From NCBI GenBank assembly GCA_964398985.1, contig CAYNOS010000027.1:1-31329 (forward strand): DNA of 31,329 bases, written 5' to 3'. This DNA is from CAYMRL01 sp964398985 (lineage in GTDB: Bacteria; Deinococcota; Deinococci; Deinococcales; Trueperaceae). Below the pieces are notes generated by a model. It was given only the letters and a program-made list of their open reading frames with translations. It was not told where the DNA came from and did no database searches. Position numbers and translations under genes: made by a program. Shown piece after piece: positions 1 to 15,924 of this stretch. Position 1 is the first letter of the stretch. Each line of letters starts with the position of its first letter.

Positions 1-968
1 CCGGCATGCACGGCACGGTGACGGCCAACAAGGCCATCAGCCACTGCGACCTGATCCTCGGCGCCGGACTGCGCTTCGACGACCGCGTCACCGGCAAGAT
101 CAGCCGCTTTGCCCCCAACGCCACGGTCGTGCACATCGACATCGACCCGGCCGAAATCTCCAAGCTGGTGAAGGCACACGTGCCGGTGGTCGGAGACCTG
201 CGCGACGTGCTGCCGCGCCTCGAGGCCGAACTCGGCCGTCTCGACATCGACGAGTGGCGCCAGACGTTGTCCGAGTGGAAGGCCACCTACCCCGAGAAGT
301 ACAAGCTCGACAAGCCGCTGGTGTCGCAAGAGGTCCTGATGATGCTCAAGGAGGCCGCCGGCGACTGCGTGGTCACGACCGAGGTCGGCCAGCACCAGAT
401 GTTCGCCGCCCGGCTGTTCCCGACTCAGCGGCCGCGCAGCTTCATCACCTCGGGCGGTCTCGGCACCATGGGATTCGGCCTGCCGGCCGCCATCGGCGCC
501 GCGTTCGCGCGCCCCGGCGAGACCGTCGTGTGCGTGGCCGGCGACGGCTCGGTGCAGATGAACATCCAGGAGCTCGCCACGCTTTCGAAGCACCAGCTGC
601 CGGTGATCATCGCGATCCTCAACAACGGCATGCTGGGGATGGTCAGGCAGTGGCAGGAGCTGTTCCACGCTCAGCGCTACAGCGAGGTCTACCTGGCGGA
701 CTCCAACCCCGACTTCGCGAAGCTCGCCGAGGCCTACGGCATCGAAGGGCACAACGTCTTCGATCGCGAGAGCGCCAAGAGCCACATCGCGGCCGCGGTG
801 GCGGCGCGCAAGCCGGTGCTGCTCAACTTCTTCGTCTACGAGGCCGAGAAGGTGTGGCCGATGGTCCCCGCCGGCGCCGGCGTCGACGAGATGATCCTCG
901 GCGACCAAGACCCTGACGAGACCCAAGGCGCCGCGACCGAGCCGGCGCCGGTGGGGGCTACACGGTGA
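1..968 (+). CDS. ilvB: Acetolactate synthase large subunit, 3' part
   Basis: This is the C-terminal part of the catalytic subunit of acetohydroxyacid synthase, which condenses two pyruvates (or pyruvate plus 2-oxobutyrate) in valine, leucine and isoleucine synthesis. The window edge removes the N-terminal TPP-binding domain; the readable frame enters in the central domain at the family's GMHG motif. The C-terminal TPP domain is complete, with the thiamine motif GDGSVQMN at about 540-563 followed by NN some 26 residues later. The TGA stop overlaps the GTG of ilvN by 4 nt, which indicates translational coupling of the two subunits. The ATG at 6 is internal to the gene and is not its start. The family call is firm; glyoxylate carboligase-type relatives are excluded by the ilvN neighbour. 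Confidence 0.95.
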   Translation, partial: GMHGTVTANKAISHCDLILGAGLRFDDRVTGKISRFAPNATVVHIDIDPAEISKLVKAHVPVVGDLRDVLPRLEAELGRLDIDEWRQTLSEWKATYPEKYKLDKPLVSQEVLMMLKEAAGDCVVTTEVGQHQMFAARLFPTQRPRSFITSGGLGTMGFGLPAAIGAAFARPGETVVCVAGDGSVQMNIQELATLSKHQLPVIIAILNNGMLGMVRQWQELFHAQRYSEVYLADSNPDFAKLAEAYGIEGHNVFDRESAKSHIAAAVAARKPVLLNFFVYEAEKVWPMVPAGAGVDEMILGDQDPDETQGAATEPAPVGATR

Positions 969-1495
969 GCGCCCGCCACGTGCTGTCGGTGACCGTTCGG
1001 GACCGTCCCGGCGTGCTGCTGAGGATCGCCGGCCTGTTCGCCAGGCGCGGCTTCAACATCGAGTCGCTGTCGGTGGCGCAGTCCGAGATGCCCGGCATCA
1101 GCCGCACCACCTTCGTGGTCAGCGGCGAGGACCACACCATCGAACAGGTCGAGAAGCAGCTGCAGAAGCTGATCGACGTGATCAAGGTGATCGATCACTC
1201 CGACACCAGGTTCGTCGACCGCGAGCTGATGCTTATCAAGGTTGCCGTCAACACCCCCAACGAGCGCGTCGAGATCCGCCAGATCGCCCACGACTTCAGG
1301 GCCAGGATCCTCGACGTCTCCCGCCAGGCGCTGGTCTTCGAGGTCACCGGCGACGAGAACAAGATGGACGCCTTCATCGACCAGATGCGGCCGTTCGGCA
1401 TCATCGAGCTGACCCGCACCGGCCGCGTGGCGTTGGCCCGCACGCAGGCCGAGGGCGAGAAGCCCACTCGACTACCGGCAGGCCGCGCCGCCTGA
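965..1495 (+). CDS. ilvN: Acetolactate synthase small (regulatory) subunit
   Basis: This is the regulatory subunit of acetohydroxyacid synthase, which carries valine feedback control and raises activity of the large subunit. The 176-residue protein has an N-terminal ACT domain (about residues 4-75, with RPGVLLRIAGLFARRGFNI) and a C-terminal small-subunit domain to about residue 160, the usual bacterial length. It begins with GTG in a GTGA overlap with the end of ilvB. The last dozen residues are charged and not conserved. A 95-nt gap then separates it from ilvC. Confidence 0.95.
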   Translation: MSARHVLSVTVRDRPGVLLRIAGLFARRGFNIESLSVAQSEMPGISRTTFVVSGEDHTIEQVEKQLQKLIDVIKVIDHSDTRFVDRELMLIKVAVNTPNERVEIRQIAHDFRARILDVSRQALVFEVTGDENKMDAFIDQMRPFGIIELTRTGRVALARTQAEGEKPTRLPAGRAA

Positions 1496-1551
1496 AGCAC
1501 CACGCCCACACGACGCGACTGAGCACGCAACTCGAAGCGCAACACCTCGGC

Positions 1552-1566
1552 GGCTCGCGACGAGCC
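1552..1566 (+). promoter_or_regulatory. Small stem-loop upstream of ilvC
   Basis: GGCTCG, loop CGA, CGAGCC forms a perfect 6-bp stem in the 95-nt space between ilvN and ilvC, ending about 8 nt before the GGGAGA ribosome site of ilvC. It lacks a T-run, so it is not a standard terminator. It may affect RNA stability or ilvC translation. In GC-rich DNA a stem this short can arise by chance. Confidence 0.3.
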
Positions 1567-1590
1567 CCGCGAACGGGAGAGACACACACT

Positions 1591-2589
1591 GTGGCAACCA
1601 TCTACTACGACTCCGACGCCAACCTCGAGCACCTCAAGGGCAGCACCATCGCCGTCATCGGCTACGGCTCACAAGGCCATGCGCACGCGCTCAACGCCAA
1701 GGAGTCGGGCCTCGACGTGGTGGTCGGGCTAAGGGAAGGCTCGCGGTCGCGGCGGCTGGCCGAGCAGGACGGCCTCAGGGTGATGAGCGTCGCGGACGCC
1801 GCCAAGGCAGCCGACCTGATCATGATCCTGTGCCCCGACGAGGAGCACGGCAGGGTCTTCAGGGAGGAGATCGAGCCGCACCTCGAAGAGGGCAACGCCG
1901 TCCTGGTGGCTCACGGCTTCAGCGTCCACTTCTCGCAGGTGGTGCCGCCCGCCGGCGTCGACTGCTTCATGGTCGCGCCCAAGGGCCCCGGGCACCTGGT
2001 GAGGCGCACCTACCGCGAGGGCGCAGGGGTCCCGTGCCTCGTCGCCATCCATCAGGACGCCAGCGGCACCGCGCTGCAGCGCGCTCTGGCCTACGCCAAG
2101 GCCATCGGCGGAGCCCGCGCCGGCGTCCTGCAGACGACCTTCAAGGAGGAGACCGAGACCGACCTGTTCGGCGAGCAGTCGGTGCTGTGCGGCGGCGTCA
2201 CGGCCCTGATGGAGGCCGGTTTCGAGACGCTCGTCAACGCCGGCTACCAGCCGGAGATCGCGTACTTCGAGTGCGTGCACGAGATGAAGCTGATCGTCGA
2301 CCTCATCTACGAGGGCGGCTTCGAGAAGATGCGCTACTCGATCTCCAACACGGCCGAGTTCGGCGACTACGTCACCGCGCCCCGCATCGTCACCGACGAG
2401 GTCCGCACGGCGATGCAGGAGGTGCTCGAGGACATCCGGTCCGGCGCGTTCGCGAGGTCGTTCCTGCTCGAGAACGTCGTCGGCCAGCCGACCTTGAAGA
2501 CGGGACGGCGTCGCTCCTCCGAGTCGCAGGTCGCGGAGGTGGGCAAGCGGCTTCGCAAGATGATGCCGTTCATCGGGGAGGGGGAGTGA
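1591..2589 (+). CDS. ilvC: Ketol-acid reductoisomerase (class I)
   Basis: The enzyme isomerises and reduces acetolactate or acetohydroxybutyrate to the dihydroxy acids of valine and isoleucine synthesis, using Mg2+ and NAD(P)H. The 332-residue length is that of the short class I form. The dinucleotide motif GYGSQGHA is at residues 24-31, the conserved AHGF is near residue 108, and metal-ligand motifs TDLFGEQ and ECVHE lie in the knotted C-terminal domain. The cofactor loop has an Arg and two Ser (REGSRS), which in this family usually goes with NADPH preference; that is inference. GTG start preceded by GGGAGAG. leuA starts 4 nt after the stop. Confidence 0.96.
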   Translation: MATIYYDSDANLEHLKGSTIAVIGYGSQGHAHALNAKESGLDVVVGLREGSRSRRLAEQDGLRVMSVADAAKAADLIMILCPDEEHGRVFREEIEPHLEEGNAVLVAHGFSVHFSQVVPPAGVDCFMVAPKGPGHLVRRTYREGAGVPCLVAIHQDASGTALQRALAYAKAIGGARAGVLQTTFKEETETDLFGEQSVLCGGVTALMEAGFETLVNAGYQPEIAYFECVHEMKLIVDLIYEGGFEKMRYSISNTAEFGDYVTAPRIVTDEVRTAMQEVLEDIRSGAFARSFLLENVVGQPTLKTGRRRSSESQVAEVGKRLRKMMPFIGEGE

Positions 2590-2593
2590 GATC

Positions 2594-5769
<3,176 letters not shown>

Positions 5770-5778
5770 GCCGAGTGT

Positions 5779-5793
5779 CGGGGAGGGTCCCCG
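5779..5793 (+). terminator. Short GC hairpin after cimA
   Basis: CGGGGA, loop GGG, TCCCCG forms a 6-bp stem 9 nt after the cimA stop. It may attenuate read-through from the amino acid operon into the transporter genes. No T-tract follows, so an intrinsic terminator in the strict sense is not shown. The rest of the 90-nt gap holds a weak -10-like TATCCT at 5823-5828 with no good -35 box. Confidence 0.3.
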
Positions 5794-5859
5794 TTCGCTA
5801 CATCTGCCTGAGCCAGTAGCGTTATCCTCTCACTCGTACCAGTTCCTAGGGAGGCAAGG

Positions 5860-6846
5860 ATGTTCCGATCTGCATCAAGAGCGTCGGTCCGTTCGCTGGT
5901 GGCCGTGTTGGTGGCGGTCGCCCTGTTGTTCTCGGCGGCGCAAGCGCAAGGCTTGTCGTCTCTGCGTCTGATGGCCCCGGCGGCGCCGGGTGGCGGCTGG
6001 GACGGTACGGCGCGCGCCATGCAAGCGGCGCTCCGGGACGCCGGCATCGTCAACCAGGTCGAGGTCTTCAACGTTCCGGGTGCCGGCGGCACCATCGGCC
6101 TCGCCCAGCTGGCGGCCAGCGAGGCCGGCAACGGCGACATCCTGATGGTCATGGGACTCGTGATGGTCGGCTCGATCCTCACCAACCAGGCGCCTGTCGG
6201 GCTCGACCAGAGCACGCCGATCGCGCGCATGACTGCCGAGTATGAAGTCATCGTGGTGCCGGCGAGCTCGCCCTACCAGACGCTCGCCGACCTGGTGGCG
6301 GCCTTCCAGGCCAACCCCGGCGCGGTCGCCTTCGCGGGCGGCTCCGCCGGCGGCATCGACCACATCCTCGTAGGCCTGCTGGCTCTCGAGACCGACGTCG
6401 ATCCGACCGCCATCAACTACATCCCGTACTCCGGCGGCGGCGAGGCTCTCGCGGCGATCCTCGGCAGCCAAGTGGCGGCCGGCGTCTCCGGCTACTCGGA
6501 ATGGGCCGGTCAGATCGAAGCCGGTGAGCTGCGCGTCCTCGGCATCTCGGCGCCCGAGCGCGTCGACGGCATCGACGCGCCGACGTTGGTCGAGCAGGGG
6601 TTCAACCTCGAGATCGCCAACTGGCGCGGGGTCGTGGCGCCGCCCGGCCTCAGCCAGGAGCAGCGCGATGCGCTCGTCGCCACCGTCGACGCCCTGGTGG
6701 CCAGCGACGAGTGGGCGGCCGCCCTGGCGCAGAACCAGTGGACCGACGCCTACATGAGCGGCGACCAGTTCGCGGCCTACCTCGACAACGAGCTGGTGCG
6801 CGTCGAGGAAGTGCTGGTGTCGATCGGTCTGGTGGCAGGCAACTGA
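5860..6846 (+). CDS. tctC: Tripartite tricarboxylate transporter substrate-binding protein
   Basis: This is the periplasmic receptor of a TTT-family secondary transporter, which binds di- or tricarboxylates and hands them to the TctAB membrane complex. The 328-residue protein has a signal peptide with a hydrophobic core at about residues 12-26 and likely cleavage after AQA (about residue 30). The family signatures PGGGWDGTAR and NVPGAGGTIGLAQ follow. ATG start with a strong AGGGAGG 5 nt upstream. No lipobox is seen. The ligand cannot be read from sequence, as the family includes citrate, tartrate and many other carboxylate receptors. A strong hairpin directly follows the stop. Confidence 0.92.
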   Translation: MFRSASRASVRSLVAVLVAVALLFSAAQAQGLSSLRLMAPAAPGGGWDGTARAMQAALRDAGIVNQVEVFNVPGAGGTIGLAQLAASEAGNGDILMVMGLVMVGSILTNQAPVGLDQSTPIARMTAEYEVIVVPASSPYQTLADLVAAFQANPGAVAFAGGSAGGIDHILVGLLALETDVDPTAINYIPYSGGGEALAAILGSQVAAGVSGYSEWAGQIEAGELRVLGISAPERVDGIDAPTLVEQGFNLEIANWRGVVAPPGLSQEQRDALVATVDALVASDEWAAALAQNQWTDAYMSGDQFAAYLDNELVRVEEVLVSIGLVAGN

Positions 6847-6857
6847 GCGAGGAAGCC

Positions 6858-6888
6858 AGCCAGGGGAGCCCCAGCGGCTCCCCTGGCT
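6858..6888 (+). promoter_or_regulatory. Perfect 13-bp hairpin between tctC and tctB
   Basis: Arms agccaggggagcc (6858-6870) and ggctcccctggct (6876-6888) are exact reverse complements around a 5-nt loop. The hairpin starts 11 nt after the tctC stop and ends 17 nt before the chosen tctB start. No T-run follows. By analogy with binding-protein operons, such a structure would protect the 3' end of the upstream message or partly end transcription, giving more receptor than membrane subunits. The structure is seen directly; the role is inferred. Confidence 0.7.
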
Positions 6889-6905
6889 CCGGTTGGCTGA
6901 GCCGC

Positions 6906-7397
6906 GTGGCGTATGGCGACGCGTTCGTCAGCGCGCTGCTCATCGCCTACGGCGTCTACCTGTACCTGGGCGCCGAGGCGATCCGCGTGCTTCCCACCTA
7001 CTCGCGCATCGGCCCGCGCTTCTTCCCGTACCTGGTCGCGGCCGGCACCTTCGTCTGCGGGGTGCTGCTGTTGATCCAGGCTCTGCGCGGCCAGCGCGGC
7101 GCCCCCGAGGCCGGCGAGGACGTCGACGTGACCGCGCGCGACAACCTGCGGCCGGTGCTGGTCATCGCCGTCGCGCTCGCCCTCGGCACCCTGCTGATGG
7201 AGCCGGCGGGCTACGTGCTGGCCAGCGCCGTGCTGTTCACCGGAGTGGCGTTGGGCTTCGGTAGCCGCCGCACCGTGCGCGACGCCGGCGTCGGCCTGGT
7301 GCTGGCGCTCACCACCTATCTTGCGTTTACGAGGCTCCTCGACCTGAACCTGCCGGCAGGCATCCTGCCGCTGTTGACGACGTCGTTGGGGCTCTGA
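6906..7397 (+). CDS. tctB: Tripartite tricarboxylate transporter small membrane subunit
   Basis: TctB is the small, poorly conserved membrane subunit of the TTT carrier. From the GTG at 6906 the protein has 163 residues, with hydrophobic segments near residues 6-22, 42-60, 84-118 (two helices) and 126-146, matching the four-to-five-helix family. The motif YSRIGPRFFPYLVA near residue 32 is typical of TctB. The start was chosen because it lies just past the hairpin and begins close to the first helix. No good ribosome site precedes it. A longer form would need a CTG overlapping the tctC stop and would put the hairpin inside the gene, which is less likely. tctA follows 9 nt downstream. Confidence 0.85.
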   Translation: MAYGDAFVSALLIAYGVYLYLGAEAIRVLPTYSRIGPRFFPYLVAAGTFVCGVLLLIQALRGQRGAPEAGEDVDVTARDNLRPVLVIAVALALGTLLMEPAGYVLASAVLFTGVALGFGSRRTVRDAGVGLVLALTTYLAFTRLLDLNLPAGILPLLTTSLGL

Positions 7398-7406
7398 GGG
7401 GCGCGC

Positions 7407-8915
7407 GTGGAGACCCTCCAGTCGCTGATCCACGGCTTCGGCGTGGCGCTGACCCTCGACAACCTGCTGTGGGCGTTCATCGGGGTGACGCTCGGAACGA
7501 TAGTCGGGATCCTGCCCGGCATCGGGCCGGCGTTGACCGTCGCCCTGCTGCTACCGGTCACCTACGGGCTCGACCCGGTCGGCTCGTTCATCATGTTCGC
7601 CGGCATCTACTACGGCGGCATGTACGGCGGCTCGACGACCTCGATCCTGCTCAACACGCCGGGGGAGAGCGCCTCGATCATCACGGCGGTCGAGGGCAAC
7701 AAGATGGCGCGCCGAGGTCGCGGGGCGGCCGCCCTGGCCACCGCCGCCCTCGGCTCGTTCGTCGCCGGCACGCTCGCCACCTTGGCCTTGACGTTCGTGG
7801 CGCCCATCGTCGTCACCCTCGCGCTCAAGTTCGGGCCGGCCGACTACTTCGCGCTGATGATCCTCGCGTTCACGACGGTGACCTCGGTGCTGGGTTCGTC
7901 GGTCCTGCGCGGCATCGCGAGCCTGATGTTCGGCCTCGCCTTGGGGCTCGTCGGCATCGACTTGCAGACCGGCCAGGCGCGCTACACGCTGGGCAGGCTC
8001 GAACTGCTCGACGGCATCAGCGTGGTGGTGGTCGCGGTCGGCCTGTTCGCGGTGGGGGAGACGTTCTACGTCGCTTCGCGGCTGAGGCGTTCCGCGCCGA
8101 AGGTCCAGGCGATCCAGGGCAGCATCTGGATGAACCGCGACGAGTGGCGTCGCTCCTGGAAGCCGTGGCTGCGCGGCAGCGCGCTCGGGTTCCCGTTCGG
8201 AGCCCTGCCCGCGGGCGGAGCAGAGATCCCCACGTTCCTCTCGTACTCGCTCGAGAAGCGCCTCAGCCGTCGCCCCGAGGAGTTCGGCAACGGCGCGATC
8301 GAGGGCGTGGCCGGCCCCGAGGCGGCCAACAACGCCGCCGCCGCGGGTGTCCTGGTGCCGCTGTTGACCCTCGGGCTGCCGACCTCCGCCACCGCGGCGA
8401 TCATGTTGGCGGCGTTCCAGCAGTTCGGGCTGCAACCGGGGCCGCTGCTGTTCAGCCACGCGCCGGACCTCGTGTGGGGACTGATCGCCAGCCTCTACCT
8501 CGGGAACTTCATGCTGCTGGTGCTCAACTTGCCGCTCGTCGGCATCTGGGTCCGGCTGCTGATGATCCCGCGGCCGCTGCTGTACGGCGGCATCCTCGTG
8601 TTCGCGACGCTTGGCACCTACAGCATGTCGCACTCGGTGGTCGACCTGTTGGCGCTCTACATCATCGGCGCGATCGGCTTCCTGATGCGCCGTCACGGCT
8701 TCCCGGTGGCTCCGGCGGTGATCGGGATGATCCTCGGACCGATGGCCGAGCAGCAGTTCCGCCGCGCGCTGGCCATCAGCCAGGGCGACTACTCGGTATT
8801 CGTGACGCGGCCGCTGTCCGCGACGCTGCTGCTGATCTCGCTGGCCATCCTGGTGGTGCCGACGGTCCTGGCGTGGCGTCGCTCGCGCGGCGCACGGCCT
8901 GCCGGGTCCGGCTGA
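7407..8915 (+). CDS. tctA: Tripartite tricarboxylate transporter large membrane subunit
   Basis: TctA is the polytopic channel subunit that moves the carboxylate with Na+ or H+. The 502-residue protein is strongly hydrophobic, in line with about 11-12 helices. It carries the two family repeats: GTIVGILPGIGPALT near residue 30 and GGAEIPTFLSYSLEKRLS near residue 270, the latter followed by GPEAANNAAAAG and LGLPTSATAA. GTG start with GAGGGG just upstream. It completes the C-B-A order usual for this transporter class. The stop is followed by 255 nt without a gene, which contains the promoter and leader of the glutamate synthase. Confidence 0.95.
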   Translation: METLQSLIHGFGVALTLDNLLWAFIGVTLGTIVGILPGIGPALTVALLLPVTYGLDPVGSFIMFAGIYYGGMYGGSTTSILLNTPGESASIITAVEGNKMARRGRGAAALATAALGSFVAGTLATLALTFVAPIVVTLALKFGPADYFALMILAFTTVTSVLGSSVLRGIASLMFGLALGLVGIDLQTGQARYTLGRLELLDGISVVVVAVGLFAVGETFYVASRLRRSAPKVQAIQGSIWMNRDEWRRSWKPWLRGSALGFPFGALPAGGAEIPTFLSYSLEKRLSRRPEEFGNGAIEGVAGPEAANNAAAAGVLVPLLTLGLPTSATAAIMLAAFQQFGLQPGPLLFSHAPDLVWGLIASLYLGNFMLLVLNLPLVGIWVRLLMIPRPLLYGGILVFATLGTYSMSHSVVDLLALYIIGAIGFLMRRHGFPVAPAVIGMILGPMAEQQFRRALAISQGDYSVFVTRPLSATLLLISLAILVVPTVLAWRRSRGARPAGSG

Positions 8916-8982
8916 GGCTGACTCGACGGCGAGCAAGACCTGCTGGCCGAGCCGCGGATCCCTGACCGGGACGGCGACCAGC

Positions 8983-9012
8983 TTGACACCGCGACCTGGC
9001 CGCACGTAGCAT
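8983..9012 (+). promoter_or_regulatory. Sigma-70-type promoter of the glutamate synthase gene
   Basis: A perfect -35 TTGACA (8983-8988), an 18-nt spacer and the -10 TAGCAT (9007-9012, 4 of 6 matches) lie in the gap after tctA. Predicted initiation is near 9019, giving a leader of about 150 nt before the ATG at 9171. Confidence 0.65.
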
Positions 9013-9147
9013 TCTGCCCACGTTCTGACGACCACCGCGCTCGCTTCTCACCATCGCGCGCCGTCTGACGTCCGTCATCCACCACCTCGCGCACCGCGCC
9101 GATGTTCGCTGACCGGCCCCGTCGGGAGTCGCTTGCGTTGGCCGCGA

Positions 9148-9160
9148 CCTCCTCAGGAGG
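9148..9160 (+). promoter_or_regulatory. Hairpin masking the Shine-Dalgarno site of the glutamate synthase gene
   Basis: CCTCCT-C-AGGAGG is a 13-nt palindrome whose right arm is the ribosome site (AGGAGG, 9155-9160, 10 nt before the ATG at 9171). As RNA it can fold CCTCC-tca-GGAGG, a 5-bp GC-rich stem that would cover the ribosome site. Sequence complementarity is direct; a role in translational control is inferred. Confidence 0.5.
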
Positions 9161-9170
9161 GGGCAGACAG

Positions 9171-13792
<4,622 letters not shown>

Positions 13793-13802
<10 letters not shown>

Positions 13803-15643
13803 GCGACGACGCGGCCGTCGAGGGCGGCGACGAACAGCCGGCCGGCGAACGGCAGCGGGCTCGCTTGAATCGCGGAGTTCGCCACCTTGTCGGTGTACAG
13901 GGAGCGGCCGTTGCGAGCGTCGAAGGCGATCAGGTCGCCGCCTTCGGTCGCGACGTAGAGGACGCCCGCAGCCACCACCGGCGTGGCGGTGACCGCAGCC
14001 GGCAGCGGCCGCGACCACAGGTCGTCGCCGCTCAGTGCCGCCAGCGCGTGAAGCCTCTGGCCCCATGAGGTCACGAACAGGTGCTGCCCCCACGCCACCG
14101 GCGTGCTCCACTGCTCGCCCTCGAGGTCGTAACTCCACTTGACCTCGCGAGCGGCGAGGTCGAAGGCGTGCAGCTCGCCACTTCTGATGGGCAGGTAGGC
14201 CGTCCCGCCGGCGGCCGAGGGCGCGGCTGCCAGCAGCCCGACCTCGACCTTGAAGGCATGCGCTCCCTGCGGCAGGCGGACGGCGTGCAGCCACCCTCCG
14301 GCGGTCGGAACCAGCGCCAGCGAGCCGTGGATGGTCGGGGCGCAGACGGCGGGGGAGTCGAGGCGACAGCGCCACGCCACCACGCCTTCAGCGGTCCACA
14401 ACTCGAGGCTCTCGCCGGCCGCGACGATCACGTCGCGACCGAAGGGCGCGGCCCCCACGACGTCGGCTCCCTCTCGTCGCCAGAGGCTCTCGCCGCCGGG
14501 CCACGACAGCACGTCGAGACTGCCGTCGCGGCTCACCAGGTAGAGGCGCTCGCCGACCACCAGCGGCGGCTGGTAGGCCTCGTCGAGGAGAGCGAACGAC
14601 GCGTGCAGCCCGCCGTCGGCGGGCCTCAGCACCGCCAGCGAGTCGGAGCGCTGACCGAGCAGCAGGAAGCCGCCGGCGGCGGCGAGTCCGGATGGGAACT
14701 GAGGCCCCTCGTCGAGCTCGATGCTCCAGCGTCTCTCCAGCGCGCGCGGCGAAGGCGGACCCCCTGGGTAGGAGCCGGTCCTGCCGGGTCCCGCCAGCGG
14801 CACTCCGAAGGAGCGACCGCGCACCTGCTCCAGGATCGCTTGCAGCCGGTCGGCCACCGCGTAGCCGGAACTCGGGCGCTTGTCAGGCTCCTTCTCGAGG
14901 AGCCCCATGATCAGCTGCGCCAAGGCGTCGGGGATCTGCGCGTTGTGCTCCTGAGGGTGGACCACGCTGCCGTAGACGTGTTGGTAGAGGACGGCCTGGT
15001 CGTTCTCGCCATCGAACGCGTTGAGGCCGGTGACCATGCGGTAGAGCACCGCCCCGAACGCGTAGAGGTCGGTCGCGGCGCCGGTCGACTCGCCGGTCGC
15101 CTGCTCGGGCGCCATGTACTGAGGCGTACCGAGCGTGATGCCGGTGCGCGTCAAGCGCTTCGAGGTCTCGGTCAGCTGCACCAGGCCGAAGTCCATCACC
15201 TTGGGCGATCCCTGCGGGGTCACCAGCACGTTCCTCGGGGTCAGGTCTCGGTGCACCATGCCGATGCGGTGCACGTAGCCGAGCGCCTGGGCGACGGTCA
15301 CCGAGGCCTCCAGCAGGTGAGCGGCGGCTTCCGGGTCGGCTTGGTACGGCCCGACCTCGGTGATCGGGCCGCCTTCGATCAACTCCATCGCGAAGTAGAC
15401 GTGCTTGCCGAGCCCGAGGTCGTAGATGCTGACGATGCCGGGATGGTTCAGGCGCGCGAGAGCTCGGATCTCGCGCCGGAAGCGCTCGCTATCGGACTCT
15501 GTCAGGTGTGGTCTGAGGACCTTGAGGGCGACCTCGCGCTCGAGGTGCGAGTCGCGGGCCCGGAACACGTGCGCCATGCCGCCGACGCCCAACGTGCCGA
15601 TGACCTCGTAGCGGTCGTCGATGACCTCCCCGGCTTGGAACAC
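13793..15643 (-). CDS. Ser/Thr protein kinase with C-terminal PQQ-like beta-propeller
   Basis: The 616-residue protein has an N-terminal Hanks-type kinase (about residues 10-275): Gly-rich loop LGVGGMAHVF at 18-27, ATP lysine K41, catalytic loop HRDLTPRN with D133 and N138, DFG at 151-153, and GTPQYMAPEQ. The catalytic-loop Lys is replaced by Thr135, a change known in some bacterial kinases (for example HRDVSP forms). After a Pro/Gly linker (about 278-300) come repeated blades of the type LYLVSRDGSLDVLSW and LYVATEGGDLIAFDARNG, indicating a PQQ/WD-like propeller. No hydrophobic helix separates the two halves, so the whole protein should be cytoplasmic. GTG start 14 nt after the stop of the ribbon-helix-helix gene, so the two are probably cotranscribed. 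Substrates are unknown. Confidence 0.88.
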
Positions 15644-15657
15644 CCGGGTACTTTACT

Positions 15658-15867
15658 TCAGCCTTCGTCCAAGGCCTTGAGCATGGCCGGGTCGAGAGAG
15701 CCCTCTTCCACGGCGCGGTTGAGCATCTCGATGCCGAGCCTGACGACCTCCGACTTGGAGACGAGACGTTCGGGGTTCGAGAGGTGGTAAGCGGTCTTGG
15801 TCAGCAGCGAGTCTTGCTCCTCCGTGATCACGACCTGAAGACGCTTGCTCTTCTCGCGCTTGGGCAT
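15658..15867 (-). CDS. Small ribbon-helix-helix DNA-binding protein
   Basis: A 69-residue protein with the layout of a CopG/Arc-type repressor: basic N-terminus, a short strand KRLQVVIT (residues 8-15), helix one (about 16-28), then a Ser-Lys-Ser-Glu turn and helix two (SKSEVVRLGIEMLNRAVEE). Such proteins bind operators as dimers through the paired strands. ATG 15867 places the strand close to the N-terminus as usual. An in-frame ATG at 15906 would add 13 residues, and one further upstream would add 30 in all. It sits between the kinase gene, probably in the same transcript, and the divergent murA promoter, so control of either is plausible. The family call is by pattern, not by a search. Confidence 0.75.
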   Translation of the reverse strand: MPKREKSKRLQVVITEEQDSLLTKTAYHLSNPERLVSKSEVVRLGIEMLNRAVEEGSLDPAMLKALDEG

Positions 15868-15872
15868 GCCCG

Positions 15873-15878
15873 ATGATA
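15873..15878 (-). promoter_or_regulatory. Candidate -10 box for the ribbon-helix-helix/kinase unit
   Basis: On the minus strand TATCAT (5 of 6 to TATAAT) ends 5 nt before the ATG at 15867. No ribosome site precedes that ATG. Initiation about 6-7 nt downstream of the box would give a leaderless or nearly leaderless mRNA. No clear -35 hexamer is seen at 16-18 nt. Confidence 0.4.
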
Positions 15879-15895
15879 TCAGCAACTTGCTCAGC

Positions 15896-15924
15896 TTGAC
15901 ACTCATTGCGGCGACACCTAGACT
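15896..15924 (+). promoter_or_regulatory. Sigma-70-type promoter of murA
   Basis: A perfect -35 TTGACA (15896-15901), a 17-nt spacer and TAGACT (15919-15924, 4 of 6) are followed by an A/T-rich stretch unusual for this window. Predicted initiation is near 15931, giving a leader of about 60 nt to the GTG at 15992. The promoter lies back to back with the candidate minus-strand -10 box. Confidence 0.65.

Noticed and set aside
5823..5828. TATCCT as -10 box of a tctC promoter
   Set aside because: Only 4 of 6 matches and no -35 hexamer at 16-19 nt.
6711..6905. Upstream extension of tctB inside tctC
   Set aside because: The extension is arginine-rich shadow, runs through the 13-bp hairpin and has no membrane character.
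7551..9035. Open frame of 494 codons antisense to tctA
   Set aside because: Arg/Gln/His-rich low-complexity translation with no motif; a shadow of tctA.
9102..9170. Earlier ATG for the glutamate synthase gene
   Set aside because: No ribosome site there; ATG 9171 has AGGAGG at 10 nt and gives a normal 18-residue propeptide.
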